From Paenibacillus mucilaginosus 3016 (lineage in GTDB: Bacteria > Bacillota > Bacilli > Paenibacillales > NBRC-103111), in the NCBI RefSeq assembly GCF_000250655.1, contig NC_016935.1, positions 2,374,001 to 2,438,000 on the forward strand: DNA of 64,000 bases. The letters run 5' to 3'. Below, piece by piece: positions 1 to 8,433 of the stretch; the stretch's first letter is position 1; every line of letters starts with the position of its first letter. The notes beneath the pieces are model-generated. The model saw only the letters and a list, made by a program, of their open reading frames with translations, was not told where the DNA came from and made no database searches. Both the position numbers and the translations under genes were made by a program.

Positions 1-156
1 TACGCATTTGTCACACATGCAGAGGAATTCGATATGGAGTACGAGGAAGCCCGGCAGCAGATCGCTCCAGGTTGGGAATGGCTTCCCTCGGCTTTTTATG
101 CAAACCCTCTTGAAGCCTTCGATCAGGGCTTCCACTATGGGAAAGGAGACTTCTAA
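1..156 (+). CDS. C-terminal fragment of an unidentified protein
   Basis: An open frame enters from the left edge and ends at TAA 154-156, giving about 51 residues that end in HYGKGDF. It is rich in acidic and aromatic residues (EEFDMEYEEAR, WEWLPSAFY). I do not recognise the family from this tail. The stop lies 2 bp before the start of the FAD oxidoreductase, and the ribosome binding site of that gene (AAAGGAG, 142-148) lies inside this coding tail, so the two genes are very probably one operon. No start is visible in the window. Confidence 0.6.
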   Translation, partial: YAFVTHAEEFDMEYEEARQQIAPGWEWLPSAFYANPLEAFDQGFHYGKGDF

Positions 157-158
157 TC

Positions 159-2054
159 ATGCAGCTCATGGAGAAACGGGATGGCAGAATCATGGCTTCA
201 CCGGCAGAGGGTCTATTCGAGGAGCACTATGATGTCATTGTGGTAGGGCTGGGGACAGCCGGCTCGATGGCCGCCATAGCTGCTGCCAGAAGAGGACTTA
301 GGGTGCTGGGTATTGAGCGTCTTAACTGCATGGGAGGGACGGGAACCGTTGGCGGCGTCGTAGGCTACTACTATGGAAACCGCGGCGGAATATTTGAGGA
401 CATCGACAGTCAAGTGGCAGCTTATCAGAGGCAGGACGATTTCGCGCCTTTCCAGGGAGTCCATGCCGAAATCAAGAACTGGATCCTGGATACCGAAGCG
501 GTCAAAGCCGGTGTGGAATTAAGATATGAATCGTTTGTGATTGGCGTTTACCGGGAAGAGCTCAAGGTCAAAGGCTTGTGCTGGGTGTCCCCGGCCGGTA
601 TTCACCGGACCACAGCAGGCGTTGTGATAGACAGTACGGGAAATGCGGAGATTTGTGAGCTTGCCGGTTGTGCTTTTGATATGGGAAGAGAGCTTGACGG
701 AGAATGCCAGCCGTTCTCGAATGTTCAGATGAAGCTGTACCCGAACGGATCGGTAGGCAATTTCTATACCGATTCCGGCTATATTGATGTAACCGATCCA
801 GAGAATGTGACCCAGGCGATCATCGACTCCAATATGCTCGGTACGCATCTGCAGGAAACCTTTACAGGGGAAGCGCTCCTGCTCAAGACGGCTCCATTGC
901 TGGGGATTCGGGAGAGCCGCAGAATCGTCGGTGAAGAACGGGTCACGTTTACGGATGTGCTGGAGGACCGCCTAACCCGGGAGCCTGTTTTCTTTGGCTT
1001 CTCCAATCTGGACAATCACGGCAAGGATATGGCATTTGAGAGCGAGAATCAGCAGGATTGGCTGGTGGCGGCGAGTCTGTTCGGACCGAACATGAATGTT
1101 CCGGTTCCTATGGGGACATTCATTCCCCAGGGGTTTGACGGATTGCTCGCGGCAGGACGCTGCATCTCCCTGGATCATGATATTGCCTCTGCGATTCGCC
1201 AGAAGAGGGATATGGAAAAATCGGGTGAGGTTGCTGCTGGTATTGCCTACCTGGCCATTCGGGAGAACATGCATGTCAAGGAAGTCCCCTATGATACGCT
1301 GAAGGAATTGCTGGTCGAGACGAAGTGTCTAAAGCCTGGGCAAACTCTGGAGTTCCGTGAGATTACTCCCCAGGAGGATCATGAGCTGAAGCCGATACCC
1401 GCCTCCAAGTGGCTGACAGATCCGCAAGCCATCAAAGAGGGCCTTGCAGGTGATAAACCCGGGATTGCCATCTGGTCCGCCAGACGGTTGGGCGGCTCCA
1501 TCCTCACCTCATTGAAGGAATGGATGGATGAGCGCGATCAGCCTCTGCTCCGGAAGAACAGTGCGCTGGCACTGGGTTTAATGGGGGAGAGCGCATGCCT
1601 GCCGGTCCTGCGCGAGATCGTGTACTCACGAGATTTGTACCTGCCGCGAACCAGTCGTAAATACAACCAACCTCATGTGTTCGCGGCTATTTATTTGCTG
1701 GGTCGTTTGAAAGACCATGAAATCATGCCTGAGTTGATGAGCTTCATGAGCAATGAATCTTTCATGGACACTCTTGAGGCTGACAGCAGCAATGATGAGT
1801 TTATCTTCGACCGGGCAGAGCTGTATTTTCAGTTCTTCAGCTTTTCCATGATGGCGGCTCTGCGCATTGCTGACCGGTATGAAGAGTGGAGACCACAGAT
1901 CGACGAGGTTGTTTCCGGACGTCTCGCCGACCCGGATTTCGAATTAATCATTACCCTGAAGACTCATATTAGAGAGGCCAATGGGTTCCTCAAGAAAAAG
2001 ATGAATGAACGGGTCCGGCGTATATACAGCGCCTATACAAGCCGTTGGAATTGA
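159..2054 (+). CDS. FAD-dependent oxidoreductase with C-terminal helical repeats
   Basis: The 631-residue product has an N-terminal Rossmann FAD-binding motif: YDVIVVGLGTAGS with GLGTAG at residues 30-35, and an ER pair after the second beta strand. This is typical of the FAD_oxidored group of flavoproteins seen beside sugar-catabolic genes. Residues about 455-560 (LRKNSALALGLMGE and on) look like HEAT-type helical repeats, a known companion of this FAD domain. No signal peptide is seen, so it is probably cytosolic. AAAGGAG at 142-148 supports the ATG at 159; an ATG at 192 is a less likely start. It follows a partial gene without a gap and precedes an AraC regulator, which may control the unit. 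The substrate cannot be told from the sequence. Confidence 0.85.
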   Translation: MQLMEKRDGRIMASPAEGLFEEHYDVIVVGLGTAGSMAAIAAARRGLRVLGIERLNCMGGTGTVGGVVGYYYGNRGGIFEDIDSQVAAYQRQDDFAPFQGVHAEIKNWILDTEAVKAGVELRYESFVIGVYREELKVKGLCWVSPAGIHRTTAGVVIDSTGNAEICELAGCAFDMGRELDGECQPFSNVQMKLYPNGSVGNFYTDSGYIDVTDPENVTQAIIDSNMLGTHLQETFTGEALLLKTAPLLGIRESRRIVGEERVTFTDVLEDRLTREPVFFGFSNLDNHGKDMAFESENQQDWLVAASLFGPNMNVPVPMGTFIPQGFDGLLAAGRCISLDHDIASAIRQKRDMEKSGEVAAGIAYLAIRENMHVKEVPYDTLKELLVETKCLKPGQTLEFREITPQEDHELKPIPASKWLTDPQAIKEGLAGDKPGIAIWSARRLGGSILTSLKEWMDERDQPLLRKNSALALGLMGESACLPVLREIVYSRDLYLPRTSRKYNQPHVFAAIYLLGRLKDHEIMPELMSFMSNESFMDTLEADSSNDEFIFDRAELYFQFFSFSMMAALRIADRYEEWRPQIDEVVSGRLADPDFELIITLKTHIREANGFLKKKMNERVRRIYSAYTSRWN

Positions 2055-2135
2055 CTTTGATCCGAGAGGCGTTAACTTTATAATGAAAGAGTAGCGCTTT
2101 TTTGTTTCATGCTTAAGCAGCATGGAGGGATCAGG

Positions 2136-2969
2136 ATGGACCAGGATTTTATGAATCGTTTTATGCCCCGGATTCATGATGTATTATTCCGGGATGAGGA
2201 TCACTGGCGCAGTCATGCTTATCAAGTGGCTATCCACTCCACCAGGATGTGCAATCTGGGCTTTGTCGTTCGAGGATATGGAGTGCTGGAGGTGAACGGG
2301 AATTCATATGAATTAGGCCCGGGATGCTTTTATCAGATTTCACCGCCGGGCAGCAGAATGAAATTCTCGACGGATGAAGCCGATCCGCTGCTGTACATTG
2401 CTGTACACTTCGACTATCGGCTGGTGCAGTGGGAAGGAATGGACATGTCTTCCAAAGAATCGGGGTCTGCGATCCCCATGCCTCATATGCTGGCGCTGGA
2501 TGCTGTGTCTGAGGTGGAGGAGCAGTTTCGCAGGCTGCATCAGTTGTGGAACGGGAAGCAGCCGGGGTATGAATGGCGGTCAAGGATACTCCTCATGGAG
2601 CTGCTGGATGGGATAGAGAGGAAGCAAGCGGCCCCGTCACTGGCGGTTCTGAGAGCGGAGGAAGCCATCAGGAAGGCCATGGAGCACATACACGCTCATT
2701 ACAAGCAGCCTGTCAACCGGGACCAGATGGCCCGCAATTGCTCCATGTCTGTCAGTTACTTTGCCTTATTATTCAAGAAGATAGCGGGTTACAGCTATGT
2801 GAATTATGTGCATAAGGTCCGCATGGATAAGGCCAAAATTCTCCTGCGCAGCGGACTTGCTCCGATATCCGAGGTGGCTTTCGAGGTTGGCTACCAGGAT
2901 CCCCTTTATTTTTCCAAGCTGTTCTCCCGCGAGGTAGGGTTGTCCCCCAGAGAATACCGCAAGGGATAG
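2136..2969 (+). CDS. AraC-family transcriptional regulator
   Basis: The product is about 277 residues: an N-terminal cupin-like sensor half (VVRGYGVLEVNG, GPGCFYQISPPGSRMKF) and a C-terminal double helix-turn-helix (NRDQMARNCSMSVSYFALLFKKIAGYS, then PISEVAFEVGYQDPLYFSKLFSREVG and SPREYRKG). This is the usual layout of sugar-responsive AraC activators. An upstream ATG exists at 2109, but GGAGGGA at 2124-2130 lies 5 bases before the ATG at 2136, so I take the latter. It lies 80 bp after the FAD oxidoreductase on the same strand and could regulate that unit. The inducer is not evident. Confidence 0.88.
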   Translation: MDQDFMNRFMPRIHDVLFRDEDHWRSHAYQVAIHSTRMCNLGFVVRGYGVLEVNGNSYELGPGCFYQISPPGSRMKFSTDEADPLLYIAVHFDYRLVQWEGMDMSSKESGSAIPMPHMLALDAVSEVEEQFRRLHQLWNGKQPGYEWRSRILLMELLDGIERKQAAPSLAVLRAEEAIRKAMEHIHAHYKQPVNRDQMARNCSMSVSYFALLFKKIAGYSYVNYVHKVRMDKAKILLRSGLAPISEVAFEVGYQDPLYFSKLFSREVGLSPREYRKG

Positions 2970-3014
2970 CACAGCGGTGGAAATCCCCTGAATGTCGTGG
3001 GCCTTGGAAGGACG

Positions 3015-3116
3015 ATGGACGCTCATACTGGGTATATTTATTGGGTTCGCTGGTTTGATTTTGTGCTCGATGGAGCATGGGGAAACGGCATTGAAGTAAC
3101 AGGGAATGATAGTTGA
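3015..3116 (+). CDS. possible 33-residue aromatic-rich ORF
   Basis: A short frame (MDAHTGYIYWVRWFDFVLDG...) starts at ATG 3015 with a GGAAGG-like site just upstream and stops at 3114-3116, shortly before a hairpin. The composition (four Trp or Tyr within ten residues) is not typical of random sequence, and it could be a small protein or the tail of a decayed gene. No family is recognised. Confidence 0.25.
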   Translation: MDAHTGYIYWVRWFDFVLDGAWGNGIEVTGNDS

Positions 3117-3124
3117 ACGATCCA

Positions 3125-3157
3125 GGAGCAGTTTGCCGCGGCAGCTGCTCCATTTTT
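3125..3157. repeat. intergenic hairpin repeat, intact copy
   Basis: The arms GGAGCAG (3125-3131) and CTGCTCC (3145-3151) enclose a perfect palindrome GCCGCGGC (3135-3142), and ATTTTTA follows, so it could act as a terminator on the plus strand. A second copy of the same core is found split by the insertion sequence at 54461-56127. That marks it as a dispersed repeat rather than a one-off terminator. The rest of 2970-3317 holds only the possible small ORF at 3015 and the terminator at 3271-3301. Confidence 0.7.
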
Positions 3158-3270
3158 ACATTGAAGCAGCTGGCGCAATAGGAGTACCGAACCCTGGCTT
3201 TCAATTCGGAATGGTACAATAGCGCTAATGATTATGGAGGAGGAACGAGTTGTCGAAACGTTACTACATA

Positions 3271-3301
3271 CAAAACCTGCCGCATGACGGATGCAGCAGG
3301 T
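3271..3301 (-). terminator. intrinsic terminator of the glycerate unit
   Basis: Read on the minus strand, ACCTGCTGCAT pairs with ATGCGGCAGGT (11 bp with one wobble) around a 5-base loop and is followed by TTTTG. It lies about 17 bases past the stop of the D-2-hydroxyacid dehydrogenase. Confidence 0.7.
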
Positions 3302-3317
3302 CGTTTACCCCGATCAT

Positions 3318-4277
3318 CTATAGATTAACAACATGAATAAGTGCCCCAGCCTGGAACTGACGCACGTTCTCTACGGCAGTGTCCATAAGTCTCTCGCGTG
3401 CCTCTTTGCTTGCCCAAGCGATGTGTGGGGTTATGATGCAGTTTGGCGCATGCAGCAGTGGATGATCCTGCGGAGGAGGCTCGATAGACAGAACATCCAA
3501 AGCGGCACCTGCAAGCTTTCCGTTATGGAGTGCATCAGCAAGGTCCTGTTCTGCAATAATCTGTCCTCGTGATGTATTGATCAAATAAGATGAAGATTTC
3601 ATAAGCTTAAGCCGATCCTTATTGATCAGCTGGAATGTATCCGGTGTAAGAGGGCAATGCAAACTTACGACATCGGCTCGTGTCAGCAGCTGCGGCAGGT
3701 CCACCCATTCTATACCTTTGACAGGCGTTGGTGATCTACGCCCGCTACCTGCAGCAATTACATTCATTCCAAAAGCACGAGCGATTACTGCTGTTTGGTG
3801 TCCAATTTTACCGAGTCCGATCAGGCCAATCGTCTTGCCGGCCAACTCCATTAATGGTGTACGCGTGAAGCTGAAATCGGGGCAGGCAGCCCATTCTCCC
3901 GACGCAACGGAAGATGCATGTATGCCGACCTGCTGAACAAGCTCAAGAATCAGCGCAAAAACGAATTGTGCAACAGAGTTCGTGCCATAAGTTGGCACAT
4001 TGGTTACTGGTATACCACGTTTACGAGCTGTTTCCACATCAACGATATTGTAGCCGGTAGCTAGAACACCTATATATCGAAGATTGGGCAATTGTTCCAA
4101 GGTTTCGGCTGTTAAAGGTGTTTTATTTGTAAGAATGATATCCGCGTCTTGAGCTCTAGTTATGATCTCTTCGGATGCTGTTCGATCATAAACAATTACA
4201 TCACCTAATGTTTGTAGTTTTACCCAACTGAGGTCATGTTGCTGTAAGGTATATCCATCCAGCACAACAATTTTCAT
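3318..4277 (-). CDS. D-2-hydroxyacid dehydrogenase (glycerate dehydrogenase / hydroxypyruvate reductase type)
   Basis: The 319-residue protein has the NAD-binding motif GLGKIG (154-159) and the catalytic set of the family: Arg237 in NTSRG, Glu266 in SIEPPP and His285 in TPHIAW. The closest known type is glycerate dehydrogenase (HprA-like), which interconverts hydroxypyruvate or glyoxylate with D-glycerate or glycolate using NAD(P)H in the cytosol. It is the second gene of a minus-strand pair, 13 bp after glycerate kinase. That placement supports D-glycerate as the shared metabolite. A different 2-keto acid remains possible. Confidence 0.85.
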   Translation of the reverse strand: MKIVVLDGYTLQQHDLSWVKLQTLGDVIVYDRTASEEIITRAQDADIILTNKTPLTAETLEQLPNLRYIGVLATGYNIVDVETARKRGIPVTNVPTYGTNSVAQFVFALILELVQQVGIHASSVASGEWAACPDFSFTRTPLMELAGKTIGLIGLGKIGHQTAVIARAFGMNVIAAGSGRRSPTPVKGIEWVDLPQLLTRADVVSLHCPLTPDTFQLINKDRLKLMKSSSYLINTSRGQIIAEQDLADALHNGKLAGAALDVLSIEPPPQDHPLLHAPNCIITPHIAWASKEARERLMDTAVENVRQFQAGALIHVVNL

Positions 4278-4290
4278 GTCGAATGCTCCT

Positions 4291-5448
4291 TTATCCGATT
4301 TTTCGACTTGACTGAATTAGCCGCACCACATTTCGTGTACATTGCAGTAACAGATTCTCAGCCTCCTGCAGACAGTGGTCGAGTGTCGCTGGCTTATTCA
4401 CCGAGGCAAAACAACCGGTGAAATGAGAGTAAAGCGACTCGATGCCTTCACCGTGACTACCGGAAATAAGCACCACAGGCTTTCCCGACTCTGCTGCCAG
4501 TGTGCTCACATAGCTGGGCAGCTTGCCGTAGAGGGTTTGGTAATCGCTCCTGCCTTCACCGGTCAGGACCCAATCGCTTTCCCGGATGGCGCTCTTCAGC
4601 CCCGTCAGATCAGCAATAATCTCAGCTCCCGGAACGACACGTCCACCTATCGATTGCAGTGCAAAACCAAGTCCTCCCGCTGCGCCAGAGCCAGGGGAAA
4701 GAAGGAGTGAATGATTAGAATTGCGGCCATTTCCAACCTCCAGCAGTCTTCCATATCGGGCCATAGCTTGATCTAATGGCTCCATCATTTCGGGAAGGAG
4801 TCCTTTCTGCGGACCAAAGATATACGTGGCTCCAGATGGACCTGCTAAAGGGTTTGTTACATCACTCGCAATGATTAGCTCGCATTCCATAATACGGCTA
4901 TCCAGTTGGCTCCAGTTAACAGAAGCAACGCTTAGCAAATCTGCTCCGCAGCCATATAATTTTTGTCCCCGTTCATCGTAAAATTGTACTCCAAGGGCAG
5001 CCAGCATTCCCATACCGCCATCATTGCATGCGCTTCCTCCTAAGCCTATGACAGCGTGGCGTATTCCTTGGTCCAGCAAAGCCTTCAGCATGTCTCCAAG
5101 TCCTCTGCTGGACACAATTAGAGGATCTCTTTGTCCCTCGTCTACCATCGTTAATCCACAAATATTGGCTATCTCGACTACAGCCGCAGGATGTGGCCAG
5201 TGACCATGTAGTTTCCCGTAATAGGAAATAGTCTGAGTTCCATCCGGGCCCGTAACAGGCACACGAATCGGATCTGCTCGACCGGCGCTAATTACGGCAT
5301 CAACCGTGCCTTCCCCTCCATCTGCCATCGGAAGGATTCGAACATGTGCATCTGGAATTTCTTCCATGATTGCTTGCGACATGATGTTTCCGACCTGCAG
5401 AGAAGTCAGACTGCCTTTGAAGGAATCAGATGCAATAAGAAATTTCAT
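4291..5448 (-). CDS. glycerate kinase (GarK/GlxK family)
   Basis: The 385-residue protein carries the family signatures SDSFKGS at the N-terminus, MADGGEGT (about 42-49) and GGSACNDGG (about 138-146), and has the usual length of type-I glycerate kinases. It phosphorylates D-glycerate with ATP to 2-phosphoglycerate, feeding lower glycolysis. On the minus strand AGGAGGTCAT precedes the ATG at 5448 at good spacing. It is the first gene of the pair with the dehydrogenase and is divergent from a CdaR-type activator, a classic arrangement for glycerate or sugar-diacid use. Confidence 0.93.
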   Translation of the reverse strand: MKFLIASDSFKGSLTSLQVGNIMSQAIMEEIPDAHVRILPMADGGEGTVDAVISAGRADPIRVPVTGPDGTQTISYYGKLHGHWPHPAAVVEIANICGLTMVDEGQRDPLIVSSRGLGDMLKALLDQGIRHAVIGLGGSACNDGGMGMLAALGVQFYDERGQKLYGCGADLLSVASVNWSQLDSRIMECELIIASDVTNPLAGPSGATYIFGPQKGLLPEMMEPLDQAMARYGRLLEVGNGRNSNHSLLLSPGSGAAGGLGFALQSIGGRVVPGAEIIADLTGLKSAIRESDWVLTGEGRSDYQTLYGKLPSYVSTLAAESGKPVVLISGSHGEGIESLYSHFTGCFASVNKPATLDHCLQEAENLLLQCTRNVVRLIQSSRKIG

Positions 5449-5590
5449 GGGGTATGACCTCCTGTCCGATAAGTTGATCTTAGGTTATAATTTTCATAAA
5501 GTCATTAGAACAAATGCACAAGAACGCCTATTAAATTTCATTGTTTTTAGTGTAATACTCACAAATAAGTGCTCCATCGAGGTGAACTTG

Positions 5591-6712
5591 TTGATTACGA
5601 GAGAGCTTGCGACGGTGATTGTTAGGGAAACGATGCTCCGTACGAATTTTAACATCAATGTCATGGATGTGAGCGGGCATATTATTGCCTCCGGCGACCC
5701 ATCAAGGCTTGGGGATTATCACGCTGCGGCAGCTTACGTTATTCGACAGGGCCAAGAATTGCTGATAGATGAATCGAATCAATCCCGCTGGAAGGGATCT
5801 CAGCCCGGATTGAATCTACCGATTATCGTGCATGGACAGGTTGTTGGAGCAATTGGAATCTCGGGCAGGATAGAGGAGATCAGCCCGGTTGCCCAGTTAG
5901 TGAAAATGACTACAGAGCTGATGATTAAACAGAGCCAGCTGAAGCTGCAGCAGGAATGGAGGCAACTGCATATGGACTGGGTTCTGAAGGAACTTGTGGA
6001 AGGTACCGGGATTCATGAGGGGAAAATTGATCAGCGGCTTCAAGCCATTGGATGTATCATCACCGCCCCATATCAGGCCATTGTAATTGAGCACGAACCA
6101 TCTCTCCTATTCAATACCGAAGAGAGGTTTTTTGATGTTATGAGTCGGAGGTTAGCAGGCAGGTCCATCCTTCTAAGCGCCTATCGTCCCCATCGAACAT
6201 TATTACTCTGCTATGGAAATGCGACTTCTTCGTTATCATCAATGCTGGATCAGGTACGCCTAATGGTTACCTCTTGTACAGCGGACTATTGCATTGGAGT
6301 CGGTTCCTTGGTCCAATCCCTTTATGCGGTTCGTTCCAGCTTTGAAGAGGCGGAAGCGGTGCTTCGCTACCCCAGCAATAAGGAGCGTGTCCTCACATAC
6401 CGCCAGGCAGCAGGTCCAATTATCATTAATGAACTGCCCAGCCCAATCAAGGAAAAACTAATTTATGCCTCAAAAGAGTACTGGAATAAAAAAATCGAGG
6501 AAACCCTTGAGGCATTTTTTTCATCCGATCTTAATATGGCAGAGGCCGCAAAGCTGCTTGGCATCCACCGGAATACAATGCAATATCGGCTGGAACAAAT
6601 ACATAAGCAAAGTGGTTATAACCCTCAAAAATTTCAAGAAGCTCATATTTTGCAATGGATCGTTTGGCTCCAACAGGCATTGCGTGCTGAGGGAGGCGGT
6701 AGCGCGAATTGA
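5591..6712 (+). CDS. CdaR-family sugar-diacid/glycerate-responsive activator
   Basis: The product is about 373 residues. It has an N-terminal sugar-diacid-recognition domain (ITRELATVIVRETML... NFNINVMDVSGHIIASGDPSRLGDYH), a middle GGDEF-like segment, and a C-terminal PucR/CdaR helix-turn-helix (DLNMAEAAKLLGIHRNTMQYRLEQI). The frame is open far upstream into the kinase gene, but the domain begins here. GAGGTG at 5579-5584 supports TTG 5591 (or TTG 5588); no ATG lies near. Homologues activate glycerate, glucarate and galactarate genes. Divergence from the glycerate kinase gene across 5449-5590 implies that pair is its target. Confidence 0.85.
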   Translation: MITRELATVIVRETMLRTNFNINVMDVSGHIIASGDPSRLGDYHAAAAYVIRQGQELLIDESNQSRWKGSQPGLNLPIIVHGQVVGAIGISGRIEEISPVAQLVKMTTELMIKQSQLKLQQEWRQLHMDWVLKELVEGTGIHEGKIDQRLQAIGCIITAPYQAIVIEHEPSLLFNTEERFFDVMSRRLAGRSILLSAYRPHRTLLLCYGNATSSLSSMLDQVRLMVTSCTADYCIGVGSLVQSLYAVRSSFEEAEAVLRYPSNKERVLTYRQAAGPIIINELPSPIKEKLIYASKEYWNKKIEETLEAFFSSDLNMAEAAKLLGIHRNTMQYRLEQIHKQSGYNPQKFQEAHILQWIVWLQQALRAEGGGSAN

Positions 6713-6811
6713 GTTGAGTAATGGCCATCCTTCCTTGGGGTGGGGTCGGGATCAAATCTCTTATGGGCGAGCCTGGCCGAGCTGGCAAATCCGCCTTCGA
6801 TTATCCCCAAT

Positions 6812-6873
6812 GCTTGAATAGTGCAGAAAACAGATCGGATCTGTCATTGACCGGTTAAAGGATATCTCTGTAT
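6812..6873 (+). promoter_or_regulatory. upstream element shared with the heparinase-like gene (copy A)
   Basis: The segment GCTTGAATAGTGCA...GGATCTGTCATTG followed by AAAGGATATCT recurs at 9286-9345 with one indel and few changes. This copy contains a perfect inverted repeat CAGATC-G-GATCTG (6831-6843). It lies 60-120 bp upstream of the glycosidase gene. It may be an operator for the nearby AraC regulator, or the remnant of a duplicated promoter. Confidence 0.55.
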
Positions 6874-6933
6874 GCTTGATGTAAAGCTATCTCGCATGTG
6901 AGATGATACTGACGGGTTAGGGAGAGAATGCAC

Positions 6934-8412
6934 ATGACTAAGGTTAAATCTGATAGAACGCATTATGTCAGTCCAAGGGCTACAGATAACGTAGAGGGAT
7001 TCAGTATGAAAAAGCCTGACCATCCGATTGATCTGCCTGATATTGGTTCTGTGAGACCGAGAAGTACTGATGCAATAGAATCCTCCAATTGGATGCTTGG
7101 ATGCGAAACTTTAGATCGTGATTATGCGGATTATCATCAGTATAAGGAGTATATTTCTGCACTGGGAATAAAAGTGCTTCGTATGCAAGGAGGATGGGCT
7201 AAAACTGAAAAAGTCCAAGGGATATACGATTGGACGTGGATGGATAACATTATTCACGATGCGGTTGACAGAGGATTTATGCCGTGGCTGCAAACCGGAT
7301 ATGGCAATCCCATTTATCCCGGCGGTGGGGGTGAAAATCTGGGAGCGGGGATGCCATTATCACATGAAGCACTGACTGCATATGAAAATTGGGTAGCGGC
7401 AATGGTTTCAAGATATAAAGAGAAAGTGAAAGATTGGGAAGTATGGAATGAACCTAACTTCAGTGATAATTTGGTCAATACACCGGAAATTACGGCCGAC
7501 TTCAATATTCGCACAGCAACGATTATTAAATCTATTCAACCGGATGCAAGAATTTCAGCCCTTGCTTTAGGACATATCGATATTGAATATGTAGAAAGAT
7601 TCTTTCTATATTTGAACGAGAAGAAGGCGACAGGATTATTCCACAATGTCACGTATCATGACTATGTCTATAATCCTGATGCCAATAAACTTGCTGTATA
7701 TAAGATGAAACAAATCGTAGAACAGTATGCTCCGGGCATGATCATGAGACAAGGTGAAAATGGTGCGCCTTCAGTAGGCGGTACAGGCGGAGCGCTTTCC
7801 GATTATAACTGGTCTGAATTAACACAAGCCAAATGGGATGTAAGAAGAATGCTTGAGAACCTTGGAAACGACATGGAGTGCAGCATTTTTGGAATCATTG
7901 ACATGAACTATTCCGGGAACGGCCCAATAAGAAGAAAGAATACGAAAGGAATTATTGAATCCGCTTCCGACAATCAAGCAGTAAGGCCGAAGATAGCTTT
8001 TTATGCAATCCAACATGTAACATCGATCTTTGATCATACACTTGAAAGGCTGAAAACGTTAAAGCACACGCATCAAATTGCATCAAGAGGGTCACGCCCT
8101 GCGTATTCGATAAATACGGACAGAAGCATTTCGGTATATGGCTACCGAAATAAGGCTACACAGAAGCAGCTATACGCAATGTGGGCGGATGATGCTATAC
8201 CAAGAGACAAGTACGAACCGAAGTATCTGGAATTTAGTGTTGAAAATGGAAACTTCGATGATCCTGTTTATGTAGATATCATCACGGGCGGAGTTTATGA
8301 AATACCTGCAGAACAACAGAGTATAGTTGGGGACATTTATACATTTAAGAATATCCCAGTATATGATTCTCCCATACTAGTTGCGGATAGAAGCTTAATA
8401 AGTATGAAGTAA
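6934..8412 (+). CDS. clan-A glycoside hydrolase (GH39/GH5-like)
   Basis: The 492-residue enzyme has a (beta/alpha)8 signature: WEVWNEPNFSD with acid/base Glu173 and RQGENGAPS with probable nucleophile Glu275, followed by a small C-terminal beta domain (YVDIITGGVYEIPA). No signal peptide is present, so it should act inside the cell on imported oligosaccharides, with retention of configuration. An ATG at 6928 lies only 2 bases after GGGAGAG; the ATG at 6934 has normal spacing and is preferred. It faces an AraC gene whose stop lies 21 bp beyond. The family number and substrate cannot be fixed by eye. Confidence 0.78.
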   Translation: MTKVKSDRTHYVSPRATDNVEGFSMKKPDHPIDLPDIGSVRPRSTDAIESSNWMLGCETLDRDYADYHQYKEYISALGIKVLRMQGGWAKTEKVQGIYDWTWMDNIIHDAVDRGFMPWLQTGYGNPIYPGGGGENLGAGMPLSHEALTAYENWVAAMVSRYKEKVKDWEVWNEPNFSDNLVNTPEITADFNIRTATIIKSIQPDARISALALGHIDIEYVERFFLYLNEKKATGLFHNVTYHDYVYNPDANKLAVYKMKQIVEQYAPGMIMRQGENGAPSVGGTGGALSDYNWSELTQAKWDVRRMLENLGNDMECSIFGIIDMNYSGNGPIRRKNTKGIIESASDNQAVRPKIAFYAIQHVTSIFDHTLERLKTLKHTHQIASRGSRPAYSINTDRSISVYGYRNKATQKQLYAMWADDAIPRDKYEPKYLEFSVENGNFDDPVYVDIITGGVYEIPAEQQSIVGDIYTFKNIPVYDSPILVADRSLISMK

Positions 8413-8433
8413 TTGCCGATTCTATCCAAACAG

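Noticed and set aside
3250..3336. 28-codon frame from TTG 3250 after GGAGGAGG
   Set aside because: It coincides with the minus-strand terminator at 3271-3301, which explains the sequence better; the peptide looks random.
5306..5590. Upstream extension of the CdaR frame
   Set aside because: It would run antisense through the start of the glycerate kinase gene, and the domain begins only at about 5591, where a ribosome binding site exists.
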